Positions 1-7,461 of a stretch of 40,322 nucleotides of DNA are shown piece after piece. Below the pieces are notes generated by a model. That model did not search any database, was not told the origin of the DNA, and saw nothing but the letters and a program-made list of their open reading frames with translations. The stretch is from Myxococcales bacterium (GTDB taxonomy: Bacteria; Myxococcota_A; Bradymonadia; UBA4248): NCBI GenBank assembly GCA_004554395.1, contig SFMP01000187.1, forward strand, positions 1 to 40,322, given 5' to 3'. The position numbers and the translations under genes were made by a program. Numbering within the stretch: the stretch's first letter is position 1; each line of letters starts with the position of its first letter.

Positions 1-111
1 ATGTATGAAATGTATGAAATGTATGAAATGTATGAAATGTATGAAATGTATGAAATGTATGAAATGTATGAAATGTATGAAATGTATGAAATGTATGAAA
101 TGTATGAAATG
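1..111. repeat. 9-bp tandem repeat (atgtatgaa) x12
   Basis: Twelve perfect head-to-tail copies of atgtatgaa start at the first base of the window, so the array probably continues to the left. On the plus strand it keeps an open frame reading Met-Tyr-Glu repeats for 60 codons, but no ribosome site or start is visible and that frame runs into the next repeat array. I treat it as simple-sequence DNA, possibly the end of a gene outside the window. Confidence 0.9.
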
Positions 112-158
112 TCAATGAAATCGATGTGTCATATCATTGGGCGATTTGACTGCCACGA

Positions 159-290
159 CATTTCGAACCGCAACGATGGATGAAGCACATTGATCGTTGC
201 GGCATTTCGAACCGCAACGATGGATGAAGCACATTGATCGTTGCGGCATTTCGAACCGCAACGATGGATTAAGCACATTGACCGCTACGG
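159..290. repeat. 44-bp tandem repeat x3 at the 3' end of the Cys-rich gene
   Basis: Copies lie at 159-202, 203-246 and 247-290. The gene-proximal copy (247-290) contains the stop codon and last codons of the minus-strand Cys-rich gene. The two distal copies are nearly identical to each other. Read on the minus strand in another frame, a distal copy encodes KCRNDQCA, a relative of the protein's own end KCRSGQCA, so the array looks like serial duplication of the gene's tail. Because 44 is not a multiple of three, each copy shifts the frame. Confidence 0.85.
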
Positions 291-772
291 CATTTCGATC
301 CGCCGCAATCGGCGTCGGAATAGCATTTGCCACCGGGTGCATTGGCGCATGTACTATTGCGGCATTTGGCACCGCCGCAATCGGAATCGGAATAGCACTT
401 GCCGCCTGCCGCCGTTGCACATTTGCCAGAGCGGCATTTTACGCCAGGGCCACAGTCGGAATCGGAATAGCATTTGCCGCCTGCCGCCGAACACTCGCCA
501 TTGAGACATTTGCCGCCGCCGCAGTCGGAATCGGAATAGCATTTGCCACCTGGCGAATTTGAACAGACGTTGCTACGGCATTTGCCGCCGCCGCAGTCGG
601 AATCGGAATAGCATTTGCCGCCCGCTGCCGTCGCGCACTTGTTGTTGCGGCACTTCACGCCACGACCACAATCGGAGTCGGAATAGCATTTGCCATCGCC
701 AGCCCACGCGATGCCAGCACATGCAAACATCGCAAATATCGCCAATACGAGCATCATGAATTGTCGTTTCAT
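269..772 (-). CDS. Secreted cysteine-rich protein with six Dickkopf-like repeats
   Basis: The 167-aa product begins with a signal peptide (about residues 1-25, hydrophobic core ending AWAG). Six near-identical units of 21-25 residues follow, each with four cysteines spaced roughly C-x5-C-x4/5-C-x4-C (core GGKCYSDSDCG). Nothing else is present, so the mature protein is a pure string of small disulphide-bonded modules, probably periplasmic or surface-exposed. The spacing resembles Dickkopf-N-type Cys-rich repeats common in myxobacterial lipoproteins, but there is no lipobox cysteine right after the signal region. The start is set by AGGAGG six bases upstream of the ATG at 772. Function is unknown. 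Repeat number is likely to vary between strains. Confidence 0.8.
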   Translation of the reverse strand: MKRQFMMLVLAIFAMFACAGIAWAGDGKCYSDSDCGRGVKCRNNKCATAAGGKCYSDSDCGGGKCRSNVCSNSPGGKCYSDSDCGGGKCLNGECSAAGGKCYSDSDCGPGVKCRSGKCATAAGGKCYSDSDCGGAKCRNSTCANAPGGKCYSDADCGGSKCRSGQCA

Positions 773-1015
773 CGCAGCCTCCTAATCGAGCAAAAACGCT
801 TCAGTGAACAAGAATACCCCAAACGCTAGGATAACGCCACGGCGGGCGATGTGCAAGTTCGCCTGCTCGTAGCTCATTCTGTCATGATACAATTTTTTTT
901 GAAAAAAAACCGTCACATTTTTTATTTGTCGCCATTATCCGAGTAGAGGGGCACTCGAAGCCTTTGGCACAGGTATGGTGTGCTCGAATGTTCCCGAAAC
1001 GAGAGGAGGTGTGCC

Positions 1016-1915
1016 ATGCATGCAAAAGATCAGTTGGAGAAAAATTTGTTTACCGACAACGGCATTTTTGCAGAGTTGTGGAATTGCCTTGTTTTCCGAG
1101 GCATTCTATTTCGACTACTGCCCAAAGACTTATCCGACGTATCGCCGGAGCTCGTGTCGGTCGTCAAAGGCGAGCCGATCAAGCGCTTTCGCGACGTGAT
1201 GAAGGTTTATCGCGATGAGGCTGGGTTTAACATTGCGTATATGGGGCTCGAAAATCAAACGCATCCCGACAAATGGATGCCGATCCGCGTGATGGGGTAT
1301 GATTGGATGACCTACGATCGGCAGCTCAATGAAGGGCATGAGAGCGAGCGAAAAATCATCCCCGTGTATACTGTCGTGCTCTATTTTGGGTATAATAAGC
1401 AGTGGACAGCGCCGCGATCGCTGCGCGATTATTTCGAGGTGCCCAAGTCGCTTGAGCCGTTTTTTAACGACTATCCGATTCACGTCATCGAGTTGGCTTG
1501 GTTGACCGACGAAGAAATCGAGGCGTTATCGGGCGATTTGAAGGTCGTTGCGATGTGTTTGCGCTGTATGCGCAAGAAAGAGTTCGACAACATCCCGAAA
1601 GCAACAATCAAACGCGTCGAGGCAGTATTTGCGCTTTTGGCAAAGATTTCGGGCAATCACGATTTTGAAGACTTAATCGAGAAATATCGCTCAAAGGAGA
1701 ATGTTACGATGGCAGATGCATTTGAACCGATTCGCGAAGTGTTTCGAGCAGAGGGCTGGAAGCTGGGAGTTGACGAGGGGAGAAAGTTGGGGATGGAAGA
1801 TGTAGCGAGAAATCTCATCGCTATGCATGTCTTATCGCGGGGGGACATTGCGAAAGCGACGGGGCTTGCGATAGATGAAGTACGAGCGCTCGAAGAAGCG
1901 CATTGCGCGCGGTAA
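1016..1915 (+). CDS. Rpn/PD-(D/E)XK nuclease family protein
   Basis: The 299-aa product resembles the Rpn recombination-promoting nuclease / putative transposase family, a PD-(D/E)XK fold. Visible family signatures are GLENQT at residues 77-82 (the E-x-Q part of the nuclease core), a strand-rich PVYTVVLYFG...W stretch at about 116-130, and an NDYPIHVIELAWLTDEE stretch at about 151-167. The C-terminus (about 245-295) carries the usual glycine/charged helix ending IAKATGLAIDEVRALE, a small DNA-binding-like helix. I chose the ATG at 1016 because a gaggaggtg Shine-Dalgarno lies just ahead of it. The upstream GTG at 980 would translate through that site. The gene stands alone, followed by hairpin repeats. 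Family members are mobile and often multicopy. Confidence 0.75.
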   Translation: MHAKDQLEKNLFTDNGIFAELWNCLVFRGILFRLLPKDLSDVSPELVSVVKGEPIKRFRDVMKVYRDEAGFNIAYMGLENQTHPDKWMPIRVMGYDWMTYDRQLNEGHESERKIIPVYTVVLYFGYNKQWTAPRSLRDYFEVPKSLEPFFNDYPIHVIELAWLTDEEIEALSGDLKVVAMCLRCMRKKEFDNIPKATIKRVEAVFALLAKISGNHDFEDLIEKYRSKENVTMADAFEPIREVFRAEGWKLGVDEGRKLGMEDVARNLIAMHVLSRGDIAKATGLAIDEVRALEEAHCAR

Positions 1916-1930
1916 GTCGTTTGCCTGGTG

Positions 1931-2078
1931 GGCACGCCGTATGGAGCGTGAGCGAAATAGGCGTGCCAAGCCGTGCGTATTGCCCTTGTGGCAATAGCAC
2001 GGCTGCGGAGCCGTATTTGCGGCTTTGCCGCGAATAGGCGTAGCCGACGCCGTATGGAGCGCGAGCGAAATAGGCGGC
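1931..2078. repeat. Interspersed hairpin cluster A
   Basis: Four consecutive imperfect palindromes lie between the nuclease stop and the end of hflX. Examples are ggcacgcc (1931-1938) pairing with ggcgtgcc (1960-1967), and ccgtgc (1971-1976) pairing with gcacgg (1997-2002). Each has a TAT...ATA boundary and GC-rich arms (gccgTAT...ATAggc), but the loop-side sequence differs from unit to unit. The same architecture recurs near 6.5, 21.1, 21.6 and 37.5 kb. It lies between the 3' ends of convergent genes and may also help end transcription. Confidence 0.7.
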
Positions 2079-2084
2079 GAACCG

Positions 2085-3773
2085 TTAGTCGTCGAATGTG
2101 CGGATTTGGATTTGTGGTTCGGCGGCGGTGCGGTGTTGAGCGAGGTAGAATTCTTGGATGCGGTCGATGAGGGGGAGTGTGGAGGATTGGAATTTAGCGC
2201 TGATGGCGATGCCGTCGTATTGATGGGCGAGTTCGAGAGCGTCGATGGGGGCGATGAGGTCGGTTTTGTTGAAGATGCGGATGATGGGTTTGGCGTCGAG
2301 TTTGAGTTGTTTGAGGATGGCTTCGACGGCGGCGATCTGCGAGTGAACTTGAGGGTTTGAAGCGTCGATGACGTGGAGTAGGACGTCGGCGTCGTTGAGT
2401 TCTTCGAGCGTTGCTTTGAAGGCGGCGACGAGGTCTTGTGGGAGGTCGCGGATGAAGCCGACGGTGTCGGTGAAGATGACTTCTTCGAGGCGTGGGAAGC
2501 GCAGGCGGCGGCTCGTCGTGTCGAGAGTGGCGAAGAGTTGGTCTTCGGCGTAGACGTCGGAGTGTGTGAGTGCGTTGAGGAGGGTGGATTTGCCGGCGTT
2601 TGTGTAGCCGACGAGGCTGAAGACGGGGATGTTTTGGTTGTTGCGCTTTTTGCGTTGTAGCTCGCGGTGTGTTTCGCGGTTTTGGAGCTCGCGGGTGAGT
2701 GCTTGCATGCGTTCGCGGGCTTTTCGGCGGTTCATTTCGAGTTTCGTTTCGCCTGGGCCGCGCCCGCCGACGCCGCCTGTGAGCCGGCTCATGGCGGTGT
2801 TCTTATCGATGAGTTTGGGGAGATTGTATTTGAGTTGAGCGAGTTCGACTTGGAGCTTGCCATCGACGGATTTGGCGCGTTGGGCGAAGATGTCGAGGAT
2901 GAGTTGTGTGCGATCGAGGACTTTATGGGGGAGGATTTGCGTGATGACGCGCGACTGAGCAGGGGTGAGTTCGCGGTCGAAGATGACGAATTCGGCGTCG
3001 TCGTCGAGGGCATGGAGCTCGATTTGTTGGAGTTTCCCCGAACCGACGAGGCTTTTGGGATCGGGCGTGCGGCGGCGTTGTTCGACGACGCGCACGACGT
3101 CGATGCCGGCGCTACGGCATAACTCGAGCATTTCTTCGCGTCGTTCGCGTGCGTCTTTTTCGCCCAAATCGAGGTGGACGAGCAGGGCTGGGGCTTGTCG
3201 CGTTTTCGTCGTCGTTTCGGCCTTTGAGCGGAGTTCGGTTTCGACGGCGCGCAAGATTTCATCGGCGTTTTGCGGCAGGGATTCGATGGCGTCGGCGCGT
3301 GTGCGCTCGACTTCGATACCGCGAGCCGATGGGATGATGTGGGCGAATTCGATGCAGCCAGGAGCGCCGAGGACGTTTGCTTCGATTGAGACGACGAAAT
3401 CGAGCCGTAGCTTTGCCAAGTCGGTGATTTCGTCCATCGTCAGGCGGGCGCCGGCGTCGCCAGGCGACGACGCATCGAGACTCGTGACGACGAAGCGGAT
3501 TCCGCGCAAGCGGTTGAGGCCTGCACGGCTACGGCCGATATCGGGCAGATAAGCGCGTTCGGCATCGCCCAAAATGGCGCATTCGACGTGACCATTGCGC
3601 CCGATGATGACGCCGACTTTGCGATGGAGCATCTCGCTGATACTCGTCATGCGATGGGCGAGTTCGCGCGTGATGAGGAGATTTTGAGCAACGCGGAATA
3701 AGCCGAGCGATTTCAGGGCTTCGGCTTCGCGAGCATTGAGACCTATCGTATTGCCAAAAACGGGAATCGACAT
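2085..3773 (-). CDS. hflX: Ribosome-associated GTPase HflX
   Basis: The 562-aa product is a TRAFAC-class translational GTPase that binds the 50S subunit and can split stalled ribosomes. The HflX family domain spans about 195-380 with the glycine-rich GGVGGRGPGE motif at 333-342. The G domain follows: P-loop GYTNAGKST at 389-397, switch II DTVGF at 436-440, and NKTD at 502-505. An N-terminal extension of about 190 residues is longer than in E. coli HflX and is typical of the longer HflX forms of former Deltaproteobacteria. The minus-strand ATG at 3773 gives a natural N-terminus. Upstream DNA holds a three-copy tandem repeat rather than a gene, so hflX is probably transcribed alone. Confidence 0.95.
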   Translation of the reverse strand: MSIPVFGNTIGLNAREAEALKSLGLFRVAQNLLITRELAHRMTSISEMLHRKVGVIIGRNGHVECAILGDAERAYLPDIGRSRAGLNRLRGIRFVVTSLDASSPGDAGARLTMDEITDLAKLRLDFVVSIEANVLGAPGCIEFAHIIPSARGIEVERTRADAIESLPQNADEILRAVETELRSKAETTTKTRQAPALLVHLDLGEKDARERREEMLELCRSAGIDVVRVVEQRRRTPDPKSLVGSGKLQQIELHALDDDAEFVIFDRELTPAQSRVITQILPHKVLDRTQLILDIFAQRAKSVDGKLQVELAQLKYNLPKLIDKNTAMSRLTGGVGGRGPGETKLEMNRRKARERMQALTRELQNRETHRELQRKKRNNQNIPVFSLVGYTNAGKSTLLNALTHSDVYAEDQLFATLDTTSRRLRFPRLEEVIFTDTVGFIRDLPQDLVAAFKATLEELNDADVLLHVIDASNPQVHSQIAAVEAILKQLKLDAKPIIRIFNKTDLIAPIDALELAHQYDGIAISAKFQSSTLPLIDRIQEFYLAQHRTAAEPQIQIRTFDD

Positions 3774-3799
3774 ATATTTGGTATTTAACTCCGTGTGTT

Positions 3800-4080
3800 G
3801 AATAAAATTCGATGTTTTTCGATAGTTATAGTGCAGGATTCATCGCCATGATAGCTGATTGGGCGATAGTTTAATGGTTTTCTCGTCGTATTTAGCGCGT
3901 CAATTCCGATGCCGAATAAAATTCGATGTTTCTCGATGGTTATAGTGCAGGATTCATCGCCATGATAGCTGATCGGGCGATAGTTTAATGCTTTTTGTCG
4001 TATTTAGCGCGTCAATTCCGATGCTGAATAAAATTCGATGTTTCCCGATAGTTACAGTGCAGGATTCATCGTTATTGTAT
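3800..4080. repeat. 112-114-bp tandem repeat, 2.5 copies
   Basis: Copies begin with gaataaaattcg at 3800, 3914 and 4026. The first two are complete, about 95% alike by eye, and the third stops after about 55 bases. The array fills nearly all of the space between the hflX start and the end of the mntP-like gene. Each unit contains gtgcaggattcatcg followed by gccatgatagctgat. No open frame or classical promoter pair stands out. It would lie in the hflX upstream region. Confidence 0.85.
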
Positions 4081-4148
4081 TTTTTTGAATGATGATTCAT
4101 GGGGCTTTTGCGGTTCCATGCTCAGATGATTCTATTGAGTTGATTCGA

Positions 4149-4724
4149 TTAAAAGGAGAGTATTTGAAGGTGTTCGAGCAATATTTTCGTGCCGAGTCCG
4201 ATGAGGATAAATCCGCCGATGATGAGGAGTTTTGGACCGAATTTCGACCCGAGTCGCGAACCGATCCAATGGGCGATGAGGCTACAGCCGAACGTCGTGA
4301 TGGCGATGATGAGGCTTGGCATCCATATCGGTTGATCGGCGCAATGGAGGCTGAACCCAACGGCGCATGCGTCGATACTCGTCGCGAAAGCCGCGAGGAA
4401 CAGAGCCCAGCCCGAAACCCTCGATGGTTGCGATTCGTCTTGGGGTTGGCGCGAGTCCCAGATGAATTTGATGCCGACGACGAGTAAGATGACGAACGCG
4501 ATCCAATGATCGATGGCTTCGATAAACGACGAGAGTAGGGCACCGCCATACCATCCGATGATGGGCATGATGCCTTGGGCAAAGCCGAACGAAAACGAGG
4601 GAAATAGCGACTTGCGCCATGAAAACGGTTGCTGTTTCGAGCCGTAGACGAGCGAAACCGAGGCGGCGTCGGCGGCGAGTGCCAGACCGAGCAGAATGTA
4701 TTCAGTGAGTATTGCGATTGTCAA
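4149..4724 (-). CDS. mntP: MntP-like manganese efflux pump
   Basis: The 191-aa inner-membrane protein matches MntP (DUF204) in length and layout: six hydrophobic segments in two inverted halves. The first half carries a conserved Asp in LAADAASVSL (D19) and the second the matching ATSIDACAVG (D118), residues that line the Mn2+ path in the family. It ends with the typical GGFILIGLGTKILLEHL. The only workable start in this frame is a TTG at 4724, because an in-frame TAG lies just upstream and no ATG occurs before the first helix. No Shine-Dalgarno is evident, so the exact start is uncertain. It follows rpoN with a 61-bp gap on the same strand. Confidence 0.88.
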   Translation of the reverse strand: MTIAILTEYILLGLALAADAASVSLVYGSKQQPFSWRKSLFPSFSFGFAQGIMPIIGWYGGALLSSFIEAIDHWIAFVILLVVGIKFIWDSRQPQDESQPSRVSGWALFLAAFATSIDACAVGFSLHCADQPIWMPSLIIAITTFGCSLIAHWIGSRLGSKFGPKLLIIGGFILIGLGTKILLEHLQILSF

Positions 4725-4776
4725 ATCGATGCAGGCGCAACGGCGTCCCTAGTTGGTATGGTTAAATCCCCTCAAT

Positions 4777-4782
4777 ATTATA
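4777..4782 (-). promoter_or_regulatory. Possible -10 element ahead of the mntP-like gene
   Basis: On the minus strand a consensus TATAAT sits about 53 bases before the TTG start, just past the rpoN stop. The -35 region is poor, so this is a weak call. If used, it would uncouple the transporter from rpoN and give a leader of about 45 bases. That leader shows no yybP-ykoY riboswitch motif. Confidence 0.25.
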
Positions 4783-4785
4783 TGG

Positions 4786-6264
4786 TTAAATCTTCTTACG
4801 CTGAGAAGAAGACAATATCCCCATCGCCTCGCGGTATTTGGCGACGGTACGCCGAGCGATGTCGATTTCGGCGTCTTTGAGGATTTCGGCGATTTTCTGG
4901 TCGCTGAGCGGGTGTTTTGGGTCTTCTTTTGCGACGATGGCGCGGATTTTTTCTTGTACAGCCGTCGAGGCAAGGTCGTCGCCGCCGAACGCATCCATTC
5001 GGCAAATCTTCGACGTAAAAAAGTATTTGAGTTCGAACGTGCCCTGCGGCGTGTGCATGTATTTCTTCGTCGTGACGCGGCTAATCGTCGATTCGCTCAA
5101 GCCCGTGTCGTCGGCAATATCTTTGAGAATCATCGGTTTGAGATAATTGACGCCTTTTTCGAAGAAATCGTGCTGCCGCTGGATTATCGCTTCGGTGACG
5201 CGATAAATCGTTCGCTCGCGTTGTTGCAACGAGCGCAGGAACCACCGCGCACTGCTCATTTTATCGCGGATATAGCTCGTAGCATCGGCATTCGTCGAAT
5301 GCGATCGAATTAAATCGCTATAATAGGGGCTAATACGGAGTTTCGGCAATCCGTCGTCGTTGAGCACGACGTGATATTCGCCATCGCTGAGCCGTTCGAC
5401 GTAGACATCGGGCGTGATATAGAGCGGCCGTTCCGACGTATAATTCGATCCAGGTCTCGGGTCGAGCGTTGCAATCACGCGAGCCGCTCGCATGACCCGG
5501 TCTTCTGTCGTCCGCAGTGTGCGCGCGATGAGTTTGTAGTTTTTCCGCTCGAGTTGCGGAATGTGTGCATCGAGAATGTCGTGCACGAGTTTGTTGTCGG
5601 GGTATCGGATTTCGGCTTGCGCCAGCAAGCATTCGCGCAAATCGCGTGCGCCGACGCCAATCGGGTCGAATTCCTCGATCGTCTCTTGCACGTAGACGAC
5701 CGAATCCAAGTCGACGCCAAAATGCGCCGCAATCTCTTCGAGCGTGATGCCGACCAAATAGCCATCGTCGTTGATATTGCCGATGATTTCGACGGCAATC
5801 TTCGCCTGCTGTTCGTCGAGCCGCGAGAGCTTGACCTGCCGCATCAAGTGTTCGACGAGCGTCGGCGGCGCAGTCAAAGTCGCTTCATAGCTCGGCAAAT
5901 CTTCGCCGATATACCCTTTGCACGTCGCATCGGCCATTGGCGTATGCGTTTGATATTCGTTCAGATACGAATCCCAATCGATCGTATCGGTCTTGCCGAT
6001 ATTATCGTCGAGGCTGCGCAAACTCATCGAAAGGTCGGGCGTTTCCCCAGGCACCGCCGGCGGCTCACCCGTCTCGATGTGCGCATACGTCTCGTTGCAC
6101 AGCTCGGGGAGCTCTTCAAGCGCCGGGTTTTCGGTCATTTCCTCCTGAATCGAGGCAACGAGCTCCTGCCGCGAAAGTTGCAACAGACGAATCGCCTGCT
6201 GCAGCTGCTGCGTCATGCGTAGTTGCTGCTTCATCCCGATTTGGAGCTGCATCTTTTGAGACAT
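4786..6264 (-). CDS. rpoN: RNA polymerase sigma-54 factor
   Basis: The 492-aa protein has full sigma54 architecture. Region I is the glutamine-rich activator-interacting segment (residues 1-50). A short acidic region II follows. The core-binding domain covers about 130-330. Near the C-terminus are a helix-turn-helix (about 385-405, LSESTISRVTTKKYM) and the RpoN box ARRTVAKYRE at 470-479 that reads the -24 element. I chose the ATG at 6264 because aggaggt lies six bases upstream. Longer in-frame starts run through the hairpin repeats and are not credible. It directs RNA polymerase to GG-N10-GC promoters that need an AAA+ activator. No activator gene is in the window. A matching -24/-12 site lies divergently 560 bp away, ahead of the injection-tube genes. 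Confidence 0.96.
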   Translation of the reverse strand: MSQKMQLQIGMKQQLRMTQQLQQAIRLLQLSRQELVASIQEEMTENPALEELPELCNETYAHIETGEPPAVPGETPDLSMSLRSLDDNIGKTDTIDWDSYLNEYQTHTPMADATCKGYIGEDLPSYEATLTAPPTLVEHLMRQVKLSRLDEQQAKIAVEIIGNINDDGYLVGITLEEIAAHFGVDLDSVVYVQETIEEFDPIGVGARDLRECLLAQAEIRYPDNKLVHDILDAHIPQLERKNYKLIARTLRTTEDRVMRAARVIATLDPRPGSNYTSERPLYITPDVYVERLSDGEYHVVLNDDGLPKLRISPYYSDLIRSHSTNADATSYIRDKMSSARWFLRSLQQRERTIYRVTEAIIQRQHDFFEKGVNYLKPMILKDIADDTGLSESTISRVTTKKYMHTPQGTFELKYFFTSKICRMDAFGGDDLASTAVQEKIRAIVAKEDPKHPLSDQKIAEILKDAEIDIARRTVAKYREAMGILSSSQRKKI

Positions 6265-6445
6265 TTCACTACCTCCTTCGAACCGCCGTGCTTGCCATCT
6301 GCGCCATCTATGCAAGGTTGTCGCGCATCGCCGTGGAATGATACCACAAACGGCACATCTTTTGCATATATCAGTGTACACGATAATCTCTAATACGCAA
6401 ATAAAATTGATAAAAGTCGCGCATTTGTAAATTTTCCTTTTGGGG

Positions 6446-6625
6446 CGCCCTATGTCGCTGCCGCTCCATACGGGCTTTTTTCGCCCTATGTCGCTGCCGC
6501 TCCATACGGGCTTTTTTCGCCCTATGTCGCTGCCGCTCCATACGGGCTTTTGGCTTCGGCTATTGCCCGGAGGGCAATACGCCTTTGCGGCTACGCTATG
6601 GCCCGGTGGGCAATACGCGCAGTTT
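6446..6625. repeat. 36-bp repeat x3 plus interspersed hairpin cluster B
   Basis: Three almost perfect 36-bp units start at 6446, 6482 and 6518. Each holds cgccctatgtcgctgccgct, then ccatacgggc and a run of T. Two hairpin units follow, ggcTATTGCCCggaGGGCAATAcgcc and a variant. The flanks belong to the same family as the other hairpin clusters, and only the cores differ. They lie in the divergent gap between rpoN and the tail-tube operon. The T runs after each palindrome could stop transcription heading right. Confidence 0.8.
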
Positions 6626-6668
6626 TTGTGAAGGTGAGACATTTATGTCTCACTTGCTTTCGCGTCGA

Positions 6669-6727
6669 TGGGGGATGAAAAACCCCACCCAAGTGGAAAA
6701 AAGATGAACTGGGGCTAAATTACCCCA
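6669..6727 (+). promoter_or_regulatory. Two TGGGG-N8/9-CCCCA dyads (putative activator sites)
   Basis: Two inverted repeats share the arms TGGGG and CCCCA, at 6669-6687 (9-base spacer) and 6710-6727 (8-base spacer). Their starts are 41 bases apart, close to four helical turns, so both would face the same side of the DNA. They end about 100 bases upstream of the -24 element, the usual distance for enhancer sites of sigma54 activators. The matching arms and spacing are visible. The activator role is inference. Confidence 0.45.
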
Positions 6728-6822
6728 AATTGTCGATAGACAAGGCCTGTGGATAAGTGTAGAATGACGGGGAAAGCAAGAGAAGTCGCGGCTTTGCGCG
6801 AGCTTCATATTCGCTCGAGGAT

Positions 6823-6838
6823 TGGATTGAGAATTGCA
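6823..6838 (+). promoter_or_regulatory. Sigma-54-type (-24/-12) promoter
   Basis: The sequence TGGATT-GAGAA-TTGCA fits the sigma54 consensus TGGCAC-N5-TTGCA with exact spacing. The invariant GG is at 6824-6825 and GC at 6836-6837, ten bases apart. Transcription would start near 6848-6850, leaving a leader of about 75 bases before the tail-tube ATG at 6924. It matches the -24/-12 consensus at 12 of the 16 positions including all invariant ones, and paired dyads lie upstream. Confidence 0.6.
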
Positions 6839-6923
6839 AGGACAGCAGTGTTCGAATAATCCCAAGTAGCGGTTCGCTCGCGGGATACGGATTAGGACGT
6901 CTGATACACAGTAGGAGGAAATT

Positions 6924-7364
6924 ATGGCTGGTAATGGAGTTCCATTCGGTTCGTTTGGATTCAAAGTTGTCGTTGAAGGAGCTGGCGGGTTGGCGTGCTT
7001 CCAAGAGGTCAGTGGCCTTTCGGCTTCAGTCAACGTGACCGACTTGGTCGTCGGTGGCATGAACCATTGCACGAAGAAATTGCTCGGAAATGCGACGTAC
7101 TCCAATGTTACGCTTAAGCGTGGCTTGTGCGATGGCACGATGTTTGATTGGATTAAAAAGGTTATTTTTGGTGGTCCGATCTCTCGTTTGACGGTTCGCA
7201 TTTCGATTCTTGATGATGCGAATAAACCCGTAGTAACCTACAAGCTTGAACAAGCAGTCCCCATCAAATGGGATGGTCCAACATTGAGCGTCATGCAGGA
7301 TGGCATTGCTACGGAATCACTTGAATTGGCGCACGAAGGTCTGAGCATTGAATCCAATGAGTAA
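6924..7364 (+). CDS. Contractile-injection/phage-type tail tube protein (gp19-like)
   Basis: The 146-aa product is a typical T4 gp19 / TIGR02241-type tail-tube subunit, the same fold as Hcp and Afp1/Afp5. Family signatures are FKVVVEG near the start, CFQEVSGLSASVNV (about 25-38), the NATYSNVTLKRGL strand pair (about 55-67), WIKKVIFGG (about 75-83), and the C-terminal VPIKWDGPTLSV...ATESLELAHEGL. In this family subunits stack as hexameric rings into a hollow tube. AGGAGG five bases before the ATG at 6924 fixes the start. It is the first gene after the sigma54-like promoter. A hairpin between it and the next gene may allow higher tube expression. Only one tube gene is present, whereas Afp/PVC-like clusters have two. 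Confidence 0.92.
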   Translation: MAGNGVPFGSFGFKVVVEGAGGLACFQEVSGLSASVNVTDLVVGGMNHCTKKLLGNATYSNVTLKRGLCDGTMFDWIKKVIFGGPISRLTVRISILDDANKPVVTYKLEQAVPIKWDGPTLSVMQDGIATESLELAHEGLSIESNE

Positions 7365-7395
7365 GACCTGCAACGGGAAAAGTCAGGCGTGCGGG

Positions 7396-7430
7396 CGTTT
7401 TAAAAGGCAAACGCACAATCAGCAGACCCC
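7396..7430 (+). promoter_or_regulatory. Intercistronic hairpin after the tube gene
   Basis: In the 97-bp gap after the tail-tube gene, GTG...CGTTT pairs with AAACG-CAC around a short AAAAGG-containing loop, with a small bulge on the left arm. A second short CCCGGTAACGGG hairpin follows at about 7429-7440. No long T run is present, so this is more likely a partial stop or an mRNA-end stabiliser than a full terminator. It would favour the tube subunit over the large downstream proteins. That role is inference. Confidence 0.3.
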
Positions 7431-7461
7431 CGGTAACGGGCACTGTAAGTGGAGATGAGTG

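Noticed and set aside
965..982. A possible sigma54 promoter (tggcacaggtatggtgtgc) upstream of the nuclease
   Set aside because: The spacing gives GT instead of GC at the -12 position, so the invariant pair is missing.
4725..4785. A manganese riboswitch (yybP-ykoY) ahead of the mntP-like gene
   Set aside because: The gap is only 61 bases and lacks the conserved loops of that riboswitch.
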